Assembly (NCBI RefSeq): GCF_024220175.1
Contig: NZ_CP098502.1
Coordinates: 3,166,514-3,230,513, forward strand
DNA: 64,000 nucleotides
Direction: 5' to 3'
From: Paraconexibacter antarcticus
Lineage (GTDB): Bacteria > Actinomycetota > Thermoleophilia > Solirubrobacterales > Solirubrobacteraceae
This document shows positions 7,759-16,935 of the stretch, piece by piece. Each line of letters starts with the position of its first letter. The first letter of the stretch is position 1. The translations under genes and the position numbers were made by a program. The notes below the pieces were generated by a model. That model was not told where the DNA came from, ran no database searches, and saw only the letters and a program-made list of their open reading frames with translations.

Positions 7759-9426
7759 ATGAGCACCCCCACCCTTCGCGTCCTGCCGCTCGGCGGCCTG
7801 GGCGAGATCGGCAAGAACATGACGGTCGTCGAGCTCGACGACCGCATCATCATCGTCGACGTCGGCCTGCGCTTCCCCACCGCGGAGATGGTCGGCATCG
7901 ACCTCGTCCTTCCGGACTTCTCCTACCTCCGGGACCGCATCGACGACATCGAGGCGATCGTCGTCACCCACGGGCACGAGGATCACCTCGGCGCCCTCCC
8001 GTGGATCCTGCGCGACCTCAAGACGCAGGACATCCCGATCTACGGCGGCCCACTCACCATGGCGATGGCCCGCTCGAAGCTCGACGAGCACCGCCTCCGC
8101 GACGTCGAGTGCATCGACACGAAGGACGGCGAGCGCTACCAGATCGGTCCGTTCGAGCTCGAGATGGTCCACATGACCCACTCGATCCCGGACGCGAGCG
8201 CCGTCGTCCTGCGCAACGCCGCGGGCACGGTCCTCTTCACGGGCGACTACAAGTTCGACCAGACCCCGGTCGACGGCAACCCGGCCGACATCGCCCGCCT
8301 CGCGGAGATCGGCAAGGAGGGCGTCACGCTCCTCTGCGGCGACTCGACGAACGTCGACCGCGCCGGCTGGTCGCTCAGCGAGTCCGTGGCCGGGCCGCAC
8401 CTCGAGGAGGTCTTCTCGCGCTGCGACGGCCGCATCATCGTGACGTGCTTCGCGTCGAACATCCACCGCGTCCAGCAGGTCGTCGACGCCGCCGCCGCGC
8501 TGAACCGCAAGGTCGCGCTCATCGGCCGGTCGATGAAGAAGAACACGAACATCGGCAAGTCGCTCGGCCACATCGACCTGCCCGACGGCATCCAGATCCA
8601 GCCGCGCGAGATCGACCAGTTCCCCGACCACAAGGTCGTCGTCGTCTCCACCGGGTCCCAGGGCGAGCCGCTCAGCGCGCTGCGCCGGATGGCCTACAAG
8701 GACCACCATCAGGTGCAGCTGAAGAAGGGCGACACGATCGTCTTCAGCGCGACGCCGATCCCCGGCAACGAGCGCGCGGTCAACGAGACCGTCGACCGCC
8801 TCTACGAGATGGGCTGCACGGTCATCACGACGAAGGACGCGCCGATCCACGCCTCGGGCCACGGCTACGCGGAGGAGGTCAAGCTCATGCTGAACCTCAC
8901 GAAGCCGACGTACGTCATGCCCTTCCACGGCGACCACAAGCGCATCCAGATGCACGCGGACCTCGCCGAGGCCGTCGGGGTCCCCGCGGCGAACATCTTC
9001 AAGGGCGAGAACGGCAAGCCCCTGCAGATCGACGGCAAAGGCGCGCGGTTCGTCGACAAGGTCCAGTCCGGCGTCATCTACGTCGACGGCGTCGACCTGG
9101 GGGAGGAGGCGGACGCGGCCCTCCGCGACCGGCGCATGCTCGCGGGCGACGGCATCTTCGTCGTCGTCGCGACGATCTCCGAGCAGACGGGCGAGTCGGT
9201 CGCCGACCCGGAGGTCATCTTCCGCGGCGTGCCGTACTCGGTCGACGAGGAGCAGCTCATCGACGAGATCCGCGACGGCGTCGACGCCTCGCTCATCCAG
9301 GCGGCGAAGGACGGGGTCCACGACCTCGACGCGCTGCAGTCGATCCTCCACGACGACCTCGCCGCGCTCGTCTTCAAGAAGCTCAAGCGCCGCCCGATGG
9401 TCATGCCCGTGGTGGTGGAGGTCTGA
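7759..9426 (+). CDS. rnj: Ribonuclease J
   Basis: A 555-residue metallo-beta-lactamase/beta-CASP ribonuclease with 5'-3' exonuclease and endonuclease activity in mRNA decay and rRNA maturation. The zinc-binding HGHEDH is at residues 71-76 (after VVT). Further motifs are TGDYKFDQTP, the beta-CASP segments VTCFASNIHRVQQV and STGSQGEP, and VMPFHGDHKRI. The C-terminal RNase J domain follows. dapA-rnj adjacency is typical of actinobacteria. Together with pnp and rny this window encodes the main decay nucleases of the cell. Confidence 0.97.
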   Translation: MSTPTLRVLPLGGLGEIGKNMTVVELDDRIIIVDVGLRFPTAEMVGIDLVLPDFSYLRDRIDDIEAIVVTHGHEDHLGALPWILRDLKTQDIPIYGGPLTMAMARSKLDEHRLRDVECIDTKDGERYQIGPFELEMVHMTHSIPDASAVVLRNAAGTVLFTGDYKFDQTPVDGNPADIARLAEIGKEGVTLLCGDSTNVDRAGWSLSESVAGPHLEEVFSRCDGRIIVTCFASNIHRVQQVVDAAAALNRKVALIGRSMKKNTNIGKSLGHIDLPDGIQIQPREIDQFPDHKVVVVSTGSQGEPLSALRRMAYKDHHQVQLKKGDTIVFSATPIPGNERAVNETVDRLYEMGCTVITTKDAPIHASGHGYAEEVKLMLNLTKPTYVMPFHGDHKRIQMHADLAEAVGVPAANIFKGENGKPLQIDGKGARFVDKVQSGVIYVDGVDLGEEADAALRDRRMLAGDGIFVVVATISEQTGESVADPEVIFRGVPYSVDEEQLIDEIRDGVDASLIQAAKDGVHDLDALQSILHDDLAALVFKKLKRRPMVMPVVVEV

Positions 9427-9701
9427 GCCGCACGGACCTCTGGGCGCGGGCGCAGCACGGCTGGCCCGCGCGCTACCCGCTGGTCCAGTTCCCGAACGCG
9501 CCCCTCATCGTCTCGCTGCTCGCGTCGCTCGTCCACGGCGCGACGAGCGGGCGGGCGGCGGAGTGGGCCTGGGCGGTGTCCCGGGTCGCGCTGGCGATCT
9601 GGGCCTACGAGGAGCTGGCCCGCGGCACAAACGCCTTCCGGCGGGTGCTCGGCGCCGTGGTGCTCGTCCTCGTCGCGAAGGGCCTCGCCGACCGCGCGTA
9701 G
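9423..9701 (+). CDS. Small membrane protein, conserved hypothetical; start codon uncertain
   Basis: About 92 residues in a frame that continues past the rnj stop. The sequence HGWPARYPLVQFPNAPL followed by two hydrophobic segments (LIVSLLASLVHG and VLGAVVLVLVAKGLA) resembles a small membrane protein family that, from memory, is common in high-GC bacteria. No ATG, GTG or TTG lies where translation should begin. A CTG at 9423 overlapping the rnj stop, with GGAGG immediately before it, is the best candidate. The function is unknown. Its 3' end converges on the histidine kinase gene with only 4 bases between. Confidence 0.6.
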   Translation: MSRTDLWARAQHGWPARYPLVQFPNAPLIVSLLASLVHGATSGRAAEWAWAVSRVALAIWAYEELARGTNAFRRVLGAVVLVLVAKGLADRA

Positions 9702-9705
9702 CCGC

Positions 9706-11121
9706 TCAGGCGCGGGTGCGCTCGGCCGCGTCGGCCGGCACCGCGCTCGCGAGCAGCGGGAGCGTGACGACGAAGCGCGCGCCGACGCCGTCCAGCGGCG
9801 GGGCGAGACGGACCTCGCCGCCGTGGCCCTCGGCGACCGCCTTGACGATCGCGAGGCCGAGCCCGGACGAGCCGCCGCCGTCGCCCGCGCCGCGGACGAA
9901 GCGCTCGAAGACCCGGTCGGTGAGGTCATCCGGGACACCGGGACCGTCGTCCTCGACGGCGAGGATCGCGTCCGTCCCCTCGCGCGTGACGCTCACCTCG
10001 ACGCGGGTGCCCGGCGGGGTGAAGCGCAGGGCGTTCTCCATGAGGTTTAGGGCGACGCGGTGCAGGTCGTCCCGGACGCCGTAGACAGGGACGCTCTGAT
10101 CGAGGTCCAGCGCGAAGGCGTGCTCGCCGGCGATCGACTGCAGCTCGCCGGCGGCGTCGCGGGCGACCTCGGCGAGGTCGACGGTCGTCCGCGTCGCCTC
10201 GCGGCCGGCGTCGGCCCGGGCGAGCAGGAGGAGGTCGGCGACGAGCCGCCGCATGCGCTGCGAGGAGCGCAGGGCGCTGCGGGCGGCGTCCCCGGCGTCG
10301 CCGTCGAGGATCTCGCTGAGGAGCTCGAGGTTCGCGAGGACGCTCGTCAGCGGCGTGCGGAGCTCGTGCGACGCGTCGGCGACGAACGCGCGCTGACGGG
10401 TGAGCATCTGGCTCGTCTCCGCGCGCGAGGCCTCCAGGGCCCGGAGCATCTCGTCGAGCGTCGTGGCGAGCTCGGCGACCTCGTCGTCGGCGTCCGGCAC
10501 GGGGACGCGTGAGTTCGGGTCCCGGGTGCGCGCGATCTCGCGGGTCGCCGCCGTCAGGTCCGCGATCGGCTTCATCGCCCGCCGCGCGAGCATCGATCCG
10601 CCGGCGAGGGCGACCGCGGTCCCCCCGAGCACCCCGAAGAGGAGGAAGAAACGGACGCGCCCGATCGTCGCGTCGAGGTCCGAGAGGCGCCGGCCGTACT
10701 GGAGGTAGACCTGACCGACGCGCTGGCCGCCGGGGACGAACAACGGGACGAGCTTCGTCGCGACGCGGTAGCGACCGACGGTGCTGAGCCCCTCGTCGGA
10801 CGGCGTCCCGAGGTCGGCAGCGTTCCGCGACGCCTTCAGCGTGCGGAAGCCGAGCCCGAGGATCCGGATGCTCGCGTTGTTCGCCGCCGCCGCGACCGTG
10901 AGGTCCGGGTTGACCTCGATGTGGCTGCGGCTGGCGTTGATGTTGATCTTCAGCGAGCCCGAGAGGTTGTTCGCCGTCACCTGCAGCTGGTTGTTGAAGT
11001 CGCTGCGGATGCGGCGCGTCGTGAGCTCGCCGACGACCGTCGCGAAGACCGACAGGATCACGAAGGTCAGCAGTGCGGAGATGCCCGCGAGCCGCCACCG
11101 GATCGGGTACCGCTCAAGCAC
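9706..11121 (-). CDS. Two-component sensor histidine kinase
   Basis: A 471-residue membrane kinase. Transmembrane helices are at about 11-31 and 157-179, flanking an extracytoplasmic sensor domain of about 125 residues. A HAMP linker follows (180-232), then the dimerisation box FVADASHELRTPLTS with the phospho-accepting His at about 252. The ATPase domain has the N box LMENALRFTPPG, G1 VEDDGPGVP and G2 SSGLGLAIVKAV. The start overlaps the regulator gene by 8 bases, so kinase and regulator are expressed together. The architecture is MprB/TrcS-like. The signal is not predictable. Confidence 0.95.
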   Translation of the reverse strand: MLERYPIRWRLAGISALLTFVILSVFATVVGELTTRRIRSDFNNQLQVTANNLSGSLKININASRSHIEVNPDLTVAAAANNASIRILGLGFRTLKASRNAADLGTPSDEGLSTVGRYRVATKLVPLFVPGGQRVGQVYLQYGRRLSDLDATIGRVRFFLLFGVLGGTAVALAGGSMLARRAMKPIADLTAATREIARTRDPNSRVPVPDADDEVAELATTLDEMLRALEASRAETSQMLTRQRAFVADASHELRTPLTSVLANLELLSEILDGDAGDAARSALRSSQRMRRLVADLLLLARADAGREATRTTVDLAEVARDAAGELQSIAGEHAFALDLDQSVPVYGVRDDLHRVALNLMENALRFTPPGTRVEVSVTREGTDAILAVEDDGPGVPDDLTDRVFERFVRGAGDGGGSSGLGLAIVKAVAEGHGGEVRLAPPLDGVGARFVVTLPLLASAVPADAAERTRA

Positions 11122-11800
11122 GGAGCACGTAACCCGCGCCGCGGATCGTGTGCAGCAGTCGTGCCTCGCCGCCCGCCTCGAGCTTGCGCCGCAGGTTGCT
11201 CACGAAGACCTCGATCGTGTTCGTCGTCGCGAACGGGTCGTAGCCCCAGACCTCCTCCAGCAGGCGCTGGCGCGGCACGACGATGCGCTCGTTGCGCATG
11301 AGGTACTCCAGGAGCTCGAACTCACGCTGGGTGAGCTCGACGTCGCGTTCGCCGCGCTTGACCTCGTGGGTGTCCGGGTTGAGGGACAGGTCGGCGACGA
11401 CGACGGAGGCGCTGCCGCGGGGGGGACGGCGGCGCAGGAGCGCGCGCATACGGGCGAGGAGCTCCTGGCGCTCGAACGGCTTGACGAGGTAGTCGTCGGC
11501 CCCGGCGTCGAGGCCCTCGACCCGCGCGTCGAGCGCGTCGCGGGCGGTGAGCATGAGGATCGGGACGTCGTCGCCGGACCGCAGGCGCCGCGCGACCTCC
11601 ATCCCGTCGACCTTGGGGAGGCCGAGATCGAGGATGACGAGGTCGGGGACGTACGAGCTCGCGGTGTCGAGCGCCGCCTGGCCGTCGGAGGCGATCTTCA
11701 CCTCGTAGCCCTCCAGGCGCAGCGAGCGCTGGAGCGCCTGCGCGATGTCGGCGTCGTCCTCGACGACCAGCACTCGCGCAGCCCGATCGGTGTCCGTCAT
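11114..11800 (-). CDS. OmpR-family response regulator
   Basis: A 228-residue regulator: receiver domain with acidic pocket EDD at 14-16, phospho-acceptor Asp at about 58 (VILDLGLP) and the Lys of DYLVKPF, then a winged-helix DNA-binding domain (ELTQREFELLEYLMRN ... VSNLRRKLE ... TIRGAGYVLR). It precedes the histidine kinase with an 8-base overlap. The ATG at 11800 is 8 nt after a TACAGT -10 box. An 11-bp-spaced direct repeat just upstream is a plausible site for binding its own promoter. Confidence 0.96.
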   Translation of the reverse strand: MTDTDRAARVLVVEDDADIAQALQRSLRLEGYEVKIASDGQAALDTASSYVPDLVILDLGLPKVDGMEVARRLRSGDDVPILMLTARDALDARVEGLDAGADDYLVKPFERQELLARMRALLRRRPPRGSASVVVADLSLNPDTHEVKRGERDVELTQREFELLEYLMRNERIVVPRQRLLEEVWGYDPFATTNTIEVFVSNLRRKLEAGGEARLLHTIRGAGYVLRA

Positions 11801-11808
11801 ACCGCGGA

Positions 11809-11814
11809 ACTGTA
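11809..11814 (-). promoter_or_regulatory. Predicted -10 box of the response regulator gene (leaderless)
   Basis: TACAGT on the minus strand, 8 nt before the ATG at 11800. No Shine-Dalgarno sequence is present. Confidence 0.5.
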
Positions 11815-11825
11815 GAAGCGCCGTA

Positions 11826-11842
11826 TCAAGGGCGCTTCAAGG
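11826..11842 (-). promoter_or_regulatory. Candidate response-regulator operator: direct repeat CCTTGA with 11-bp period
   Basis: On the minus strand CCTTGA occurs at 11842-11837 and again at 11831-11826. This is one helical turn apart, as expected for a tandem OmpR-family dimer site. It lies just upstream of the predicted -10 box of the regulator gene. An 8-bp inverted repeat (GAAGCGCC/GGCGCTTC) overlaps it. Confidence 0.4.
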
Positions 11843-12033
11843 GGCGCGCTCGGGGCGGCCGCCGGCTCCGTCACCGGCGGCGGGACCCTGTCGGCCGCGC
11901 GGCTGCCGCCGCGCTCCACCTGGGCCGGTTCGCAAGCCCGTCCGGCGAATGAACGCACGCGTTCACACGACTCGGTCACCCGCCGAGCCGGGCAGGGTCC
12001 GGCGCCCCGACGTCGAACGGAGGGCGGAAGCCA
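11843..12033. other. Intergenic region between response regulator and ftsK
   Basis: Together with the promoter elements to its left this makes a gap of about 230 bases. Apart from those elements I see only the ftsK ribosome binding site: a purine run GGAGGGCGGAAG ends a few bases before the ATG at 12034. No small gene is convincing. Confidence 0.5.
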
Positions 12034-14763
12034 ATGCCTCCTGCCCGCAAGACGTCATCGCCCACGCGCAAGCCCGCGGCCAAGCCCGCCGCCCGTACCC
12101 GGGGGGCGGCGCCGCCGCGTGCCCGGGCTCACCGCTCGAACGCGGCATGGGCGCCGCGCCTGCCGCTGCTCGAGCAGCACCACGTGGACCTCATCGGGCT
12201 CGGCCTCGTCGCGGCCGGCATCTTCCTCGCCTTCCCGCTCTACCTCGGCTGGGACGGGGGCGCCGCCGGGGGTGGCCTCGTCGACGCCCTCGCCTGGATT
12301 GCCGGGGAGCTGCGCTACGGCGCGCCGGTCCTCCTCGTCGCCTGCGGCGCGCTGCTCGTCCTGTCGCCGGTCCTGCCGACGATGCGCCCGTTCCGCGCGG
12401 GCGCCTTCTGCCTGGTCACCGCGCTGCTGCTCGGCCTCAGCGCCGGGACGCTCGGCCTCGGCCCGTCCGGCGCCCACGGCGCGTTCTGGGTCCGGTCGAC
12501 GTTCGAGCCCCGTGGCGGCATCACCGGGGAGGCGATCTTCTGGGTCACGCACACGCTGCTCGGGACGATCGGCAGCCACATCGTCTGCGTCTTCCTCCTC
12601 ACCGCCGGCGTGCTGCTGCTCACCGGCGCGTCGATCGCCGGGGTCCTGCGCGCCACCGCGACCGTCGCCGCCGACGCGACCGGCGTCCTGCGCACCGTGG
12701 CGCCGGCGACGCGCCGCGAGCCCGATCACACGGGGGGCGGCGGCCCCGCCCGGGACCCGTGGGGCGACGAGGAGTTCCCCACCGAGAGCCCGTTCGCCGG
12801 CGAGGAGCCCGTGAAGGCCACCCGCGCCCGCGCGAAGAAGGTCACGCCGCCGGACGCCGCGGAGGTCGACGTCATCATCCGGCCCGCCGAGCGCACGACC
12901 CAGCTGGACGGCGCCGTGCGCTACCCCGACCTCTTCGGCGACGAGCCGATGCCGGTCCTGCGCGGGCGTCCCGCGACGCCGCCGGAGCCTCCGCCGGCCG
13001 TGCCCGCGCCCTCCGACGAGGTGATGGACGTCCTCGACGACCCGTTCGAGGACGCCCCGGTGCCGCCGCCACCGGTCCGCGTGCGCCCGAAGCCCGCGCC
13101 CGCCGCCGTGGCCCCGGAGGACGACGAGGACCGCGCCCCGGTCGACCCCCTCCACGAGGACCCGACCGCGGTCGTGCCGATCGGCGAGCAGGCCCGCCTG
13201 CCGCTGGGCGAGGGCGAGATCGAGTGGACGCGCCCCGGCGCGGCGCTCCTGACGCGCTCGGCGCCCGACCAGCAGCGCCCCGACCTCCGCGGCCAGGAGG
13301 CGACGGCGCAACGGCTCATCGAGGCGCTCGCGCACTTCAACGTCGAGGCGAAGGTCATCGGCACCGTCTCGGGCCCGCACATCACCCGCTACGAGCTGAA
13401 GCTCGCGCCCGGCATCAAGATGTCGAAGGTCGCGCAGATGAAGGACGACCTCGCGTACGCGCTGGCCGCGACCGAGATCCGCATCCTCGCGCCGATCCCG
13501 GGCAAGACCGCCGTCGGCGTCGAGGTCCCGAACGTCAACCGCCAGATGGTCACGCTCGGCGACGTCTACGGCCCGCCGCCGAAGGGCTCCTCGCCGCTCA
13601 CCGTGTGGCTCGGCAAGGACGTCAGCGGCGCCTCGATCCACGCGGACCTCGCGAAGATGCCCCACCTGCTCGTCGCGGGCACGACCGGCGCCGGCAAGTC
13701 CGGCTGCATCAACGCGATGCTCTCGTCGATCCTCCTGCGCGCGACGCCGGAGGAGGTCCGGCTCATCCTCGTCGACCCCAAGCAGGTCGAGCTCAACCAC
13801 TACGAGGCTGTCCCGCACCTCCTCACGCCGGTCATCACCTCGCCCCGGTCGGCGGCGAACGCGCTGCAGAACCTCGTCCGCGAGATGGAGTGGCGCTACG
13901 GGATCATGTCGATGGCCCGCACGCGCTCGCTGCCGGAGCTCAACAAGTACCGCCTGGAGAACGAGCAGGACCCGCTCCCGTACATCCTCTGCGTCATCGA
14001 CGAGCTCGCCGACCTCATGATGGTCGCGCCGGGCGACGTGGAGGACTCGATCATCCGCATCGCGCAGAAGGCCCGCGCGGTCGGCATCCACCTCGTGCTC
14101 GCGACGCAGTCCCCGCGCGTGGACGTCATCACCGGCATGATCAAGGCGAACGTCCCCTCGCGGATCGCGTTCAGCGTCTCGAGCCAGACCGACTCGCGCG
14201 TCATCCTCGACCAGAACGGCGCCGAGTCGCTGCTCGGCATGGGGGACATGCTCTTCAGCGCCGTCGGCTCCTCGAAGCTCCACCGCATCCAGGGTGCGTA
14301 CATCGACGAGCCGCAGATCGCGAAGCTCACCGAGTTCTGGGCCGAGCAGGGCGAGCCCGAGATCCGGGAGGACCTGCTCGCCGAGGTCGTCGCCGAGGAG
14401 CCCGAGAAGAAGACCGACGACGACGGCTTCGACCCCGACGAGGATCCGCTGCTCGGGGAGGCGATCGCGCTCGTCGTCGAGATGGGGACGGCGTCGACCT
14501 CGATGCTCCAGCGCCGTCTGCGCCTCGGATACACCCGCGCGGGCCGGCTCGTCGACATGCTCGAGCGCCGCGGGATCATCTCTGGCTACGAGGGCTCCAA
14601 GCCGCGCACGGTGCTCGTCAGCGCCGGCGATCTGCCCCGGGTCCTCGCCGCGCTCGCCGAGGGTGGCGGAGGCGGGGAGGCCGACGGGGCGGACGCCGCG
14701 GCCGAGCCGCCGGACACCGTCCTGCCCGAGCGGCCGGACCCCGTCGAGATCCTCGACACCTGA
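12034..14763 (+). CDS. ftsK: FtsK/SpoIIIE-type DNA translocase
   Basis: A 909-residue septal DNA pump that clears chromosome termini during division. A basic N-terminal stretch precedes about four membrane helices (roughly residues 50-220), then a Pro/acid-rich linker. The RecA-like motor has Walker A GTTGAGKS at about 549-556, Walker [15 protein letters not shown], and [25 protein letters not shown]. The C-terminal gamma winged helix ([23 protein letters not shown]) would read orienting DNA sequences. The start at 12034 has a strong GGAGG-type site. The length fits the actinobacterial forms. Confidence 0.96.
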   Translation: MPPARKTSSPTRKPAAKPAARTRGAAPPRARAHRSNAAWAPRLPLLEQHHVDLIGLGLVAAGIFLAFPLYLGWDGGAAGGGLVDALAWIAGELRYGAPVLLVACGALLVLSPVLPTMRPFRAGAFCLVTALLLGLSAGTLGLGPSGAHGAFWVRSTFEPRGGITGEAIFWVTHTLLGTIGSHIVCVFLLTAGVLLLTGASIAGVLRATATVAADATGVLRTVAPATRREPDHTGGGGPARDPWGDEEFPTESPFAGEEPVKATRARAKKVTPPDAAEVDVIIRPAERTTQLDGAVRYPDLFGDEPMPVLRGRPATPPEPPPAVPAPSDEVMDVLDDPFEDAPVPPPPVRVRPKPAPAAVAPEDDEDRAPVDPLHEDPTAVVPIGEQARLPLGEGEIEWTRPGAALLTRSAPDQQRPDLRGQEATAQRLIEALAHFNVEAKVIGTVSGPHITRYELKLAPGIKMSKVAQMKDDLAYALAATEIRILAPIPGKTAVGVEVPNVNRQMVTLGDVYGPPPKGSSPLTVWLGKDVSGASIHADLAKMPHLLVAGTTGAGKSGCINAMLSSILLRATPEEVRLILVDPKQVELNHYEAVPHLLTPVITSPRSAANALQNLVREMEWRYGIMSMARTRSLPELNKYRLENEQDPLPYILCVIDELADLMMVAPGDVEDSIIRIAQKARAVGIHLVLATQSPRVDVITGMIKANVPSRIAFSVSSQTDSRVILDQNGAESLLGMGDMLFSAVGSSKLHRIQGAYIDEPQIAKLTEFWAEQGEPEIREDLLAEVVAEEPEKKTDDDGFDPDEDPLLGEAIALVVEMGTASTSMLQRRLRLGYTRAGRLVDMLERRGIISGYEGSKPRTVLVSAGDLPRVLAALAEGGGGGEADGADAAAEPPDTVLPERPDPVEILDT

Positions 14764-14792
14764 TGGCCGCGCGTCCCGGCCCGCCCCGCCGA

Positions 14793-14798
14793 TAGCCT
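14793..14798 (+). promoter_or_regulatory. Predicted -10 box of the RodZ-like gene (leaderless)
   Basis: TAGCCT, 9 nt before the ATG at 14808. There is no Shine-Dalgarno sequence between them. Confidence 0.5.
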
Positions 14799-14807
14799 CT
14801 GCGTCGG

Positions 14808-15620
14808 ATGCCGGAGATCGGACCCACGCTTCGGGAAGCGCGCATGCGCGCGCGGATCGACATCTCGGAGATCGAATCCGAGACGAAGATCCGCGCGAAG
14901 TACCTGCGCGCGCTCGAGAACGAGGAGTGGAACCTGCTCCCGGGCCCGACCTACGTCAAGACCTTCCTGCGGACGTACGCCGAGGCGCTCGGCCTCGACG
15001 CGAAGCTCCTCGTCGAGGAGTACAAGCTCCGCCACGAGCGCCTGTCCGACCACGAGCTCGCGCGGCCCATCGGCCCGACCCGCGCGACGAGCGGCGGCCG
15101 CGGCCGCGGGCCCACGCCGCCCGTGCTGCCGCGCTCCTACCTCGTCGCCGGCGTCCTGCTCGCGCTCTGCGTCGTCATCTTCATCCTCAGCCGCGTCGGG
15201 GGGAAGGACCACAAGAGCAGCTCGACCCCGGCGACCGCGGGGACGCCCGCGACGACGACCACCGCCGCCCGGACGACCGCGAAGCCGGCGGCCACGACGA
15301 AGCGGAAGGCGAAGCCCGCCTCGAAGCTCATCAGGCTGAAGATCGTCCCGACGGGCACCGTCTACGCCTGCCTCGCCGCCAAGGGGCAGCCCGGTGCGCG
15401 CATCAACGGCGCGACGCTCACGCCGTCGACCCCGCCGAAGACCTTCAAGTCGAGCCGCTTCCGCCTCGTCCTCGGCAACGAGAACGCCGAGCTGCGCGTG
15501 AACGGGAAGCGGAAGGCGTTCCCGAAGGACGCGGTCACGACGAGCGGCGTCTTCGTCCAGATCACGAAGAAGGGGCTGAGCGCCCTGCCGAAGGCGCTGC
15601 GCCCGGGGTGCACCGGCTGA
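14808..15620 (+). CDS. RodZ-like helix-turn-helix membrane protein
   Basis: A 270-residue protein with a Cro/RodZ-type HTH at about 1-75 ([40 protein letters not shown]), a basic linker, one transmembrane helix at about 111-130, a Thr/Ala-rich periplasmic linker and a C-terminal beta-rich domain resembling DUF4115. This is the architecture of RodZ, which links the membrane to the cytoskeleton in rod-shaped bacteria. Without a visible MreB gene here the cellular role is uncertain. The stop overlaps the cinA start (TGATG). Confidence 0.85.
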   Translation: MPEIGPTLREARMRARIDISEIESETKIRAKYLRALENEEWNLLPGPTYVKTFLRTYAEALGLDAKLLVEEYKLRHERLSDHELARPIGPTRATSGGRGRGPTPPVLPRSYLVAGVLLALCVVIFILSRVGGKDHKSSSTPATAGTPATTTTAARTTAKPAATTKRKAKPASKLIRLKIVPTGTVYACLAAKGQPGARINGATLTPSTPPKTFKSSRFRLVLGNENAELRVNGKRKAFPKDAVTTSGVFVQITKKGLSALPKALRPGCTG

Positions 15621-16933
15621 TGGCCGCCCGCGCCGGCATCGTCGTCACGGGGACCGAGGTCCTCACCGGCCGCGTGGCGGACCGCAACGGCCCGTGGGTC
15701 GTCGAGCAGCTGCGGGAGCTCGGCGTCGACGTCGCCCACATCGCCGTCGTCGGGGACCGGTCCGCGGACATGACCGCGGCGCTCGGGTTCTTCGCCTCCG
15801 AGGGCATGGACCTCATCGTCACGAGCGGCGGCCTCGGGCCGACCGCCGACGACCTCACCGCCGAGGTCGTCGGCGCCTTCCAGGGCCGCCCGATGGTCCT
15901 CGACGAGGTGCTGCAGGAGCGGATCGCCGAGATCCTGCGGCCGATGGTCGCCCGCTGGAAGGGCCTCGACATGGACGCGCTCGAGGCGGGGACGCGCAAG
16001 CAGGCCGTCATCCCCGAGGGCGCGACGATCCTCGACCCCGTCGGCACGGCGCCCGGGCTCCTCGTGACGCCCGCCGACGAGGCCGCAGGCCCGACCGTGC
16101 TCGTGCTGCCCGGCCCGCCGCGGGAGCTGCAGCCGATGTGGGCCGCCGCGGTCCAGACCGAGGCGTTCGCCGCCGCGACCGCCGGCCGCACGTCCTACGA
16201 CCAGCAGATGCTGCGCCTCTACGGCATCCCGGAATCGGAGATCGCCGAGACGCTGCGCCGCGCCGAGGCCGGGGGCATCGACCTCGACACCCTCGAGATC
16301 ACGACGTGCATGCGCGGCGGCGAGATCGAGATCGTCACGCGCTACGAACCGCCCGCCACCGCGACGTACGAGGCGCTCGTCGCCCTCGTGCGCGAGCGGC
16401 ATGCCGACACGCTCTACAGCGACGACGGGTCGTCCGTCGACGTCCAGGTCGCGGACCTCCTGCGGGCCCGCGGCTGGCACATCGCCACGGCCGAGTCGTG
16501 CACCGGCGGGCTCATCGCCGCGCGGCTGACGAACCTCGCGGGATCGTCCGACTACGTCACCGGCGGCCTCGTCGTCTACGCGAACGAGGCGAAGACCGCG
16601 CTCGCCGGGGTCCCGCCGGAGCTCATCGAGGCCCACGGCGCCGTCTCGCCCGAGGTCGCCCACGCGCTCGCGCTCGGGGCCGTGCGCGCGCTCGGCGCGG
16701 ACATCGGGATCGGCGTCACCGGCATCGCCGGGCCGGGAGGGGGCACCGAGGAGAAGCCCGTCGGCACCGTCTGCTGCGCCGTCGCCACGCGCGAGGGCGG
16801 GGTCGCCGCGTCACGGCGCCTCGTCATCCCGGGCGCGCGCACCGACGTCCGGGACCGGGCGACGGTCGCCGGGCTGCACCTCATCCGCAGCGTGCTGCGC
16901 GACGAGCAGCCGCCGTCGGAGCCGCTGGGCTGA
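15620..16933 (+). CDS. cinA: CinA family protein (competence/damage-inducible; nicotinamide-nucleotide amidase)
   Basis: A 437-residue two-domain protein. The N-terminal MoCF/COG1058 domain starts [19 protein letters not shown] and contains [13 protein letters not shown]. The C-terminal PncC-type domain has the active-site region [16 protein letters not shown] and [20 protein letters not shown]. The family deamidates NMN in pyridine nucleotide recycling, and cinA often neighbours recA. Here recA is 2.3 kb downstream with a carboxypeptidase between. The ATG overlaps the stop of the RodZ-like gene. Confidence 0.95.
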   Translation: MAARAGIVVTGTEVLTGRVADRNGPWVVEQLRELGVDVAHIAVVGDRSADMTAALGFFASEGMDLIVTSGGLGPTADDLTAEVVGAFQGRPMVLDEVLQERIAEILRPMVARWKGLDMDALEAGTRKQAVIPEGATILDPVGTAPGLLVTPADEAAGPTVLVLPGPPRELQPMWAAAVQTEAFAAATAGRTSYDQQMLRLYGIPESEIAETLRRAEAGGIDLDTLEITTCMRGGEIEIVTRYEPPATATYEALVALVRERHADTLYSDDGSSVDVQVADLLRARGWHIATAESCTGGLIAARLTNLAGSSDYVTGGLVVYANEAKTALAGVPPELIEAHGAVSPEVAHALALGAVRALGADIGIGVTGIAGPGGGTEEKPVGTVCCAVATREGGVAASRRLVIPGARTDVRDRATVAGLHLIRSVLRDEQPPSEPLG

Positions 16934-16935
16934 CC

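Noticed and set aside
12055..14283. A 742-codon open frame on the minus strand opposite ftsK, and similar long antisense frames opposite dapF/dapD (36266-38290), rnj (7738-9351) and the malic enzyme (58 kb).
   Set aside because: They mirror codons of well-supported genes, have Arg/Gly/Asp/Val-biased composition and no family motifs. In DNA of this G+C content stops are rare in every frame.
14761..15212. An alternative minus-strand gene over the ftsK/RodZ-like junction.
   Set aside because: It opposes two well-supported genes and has no motif. It ends within repeats of Ala/Arg codons.
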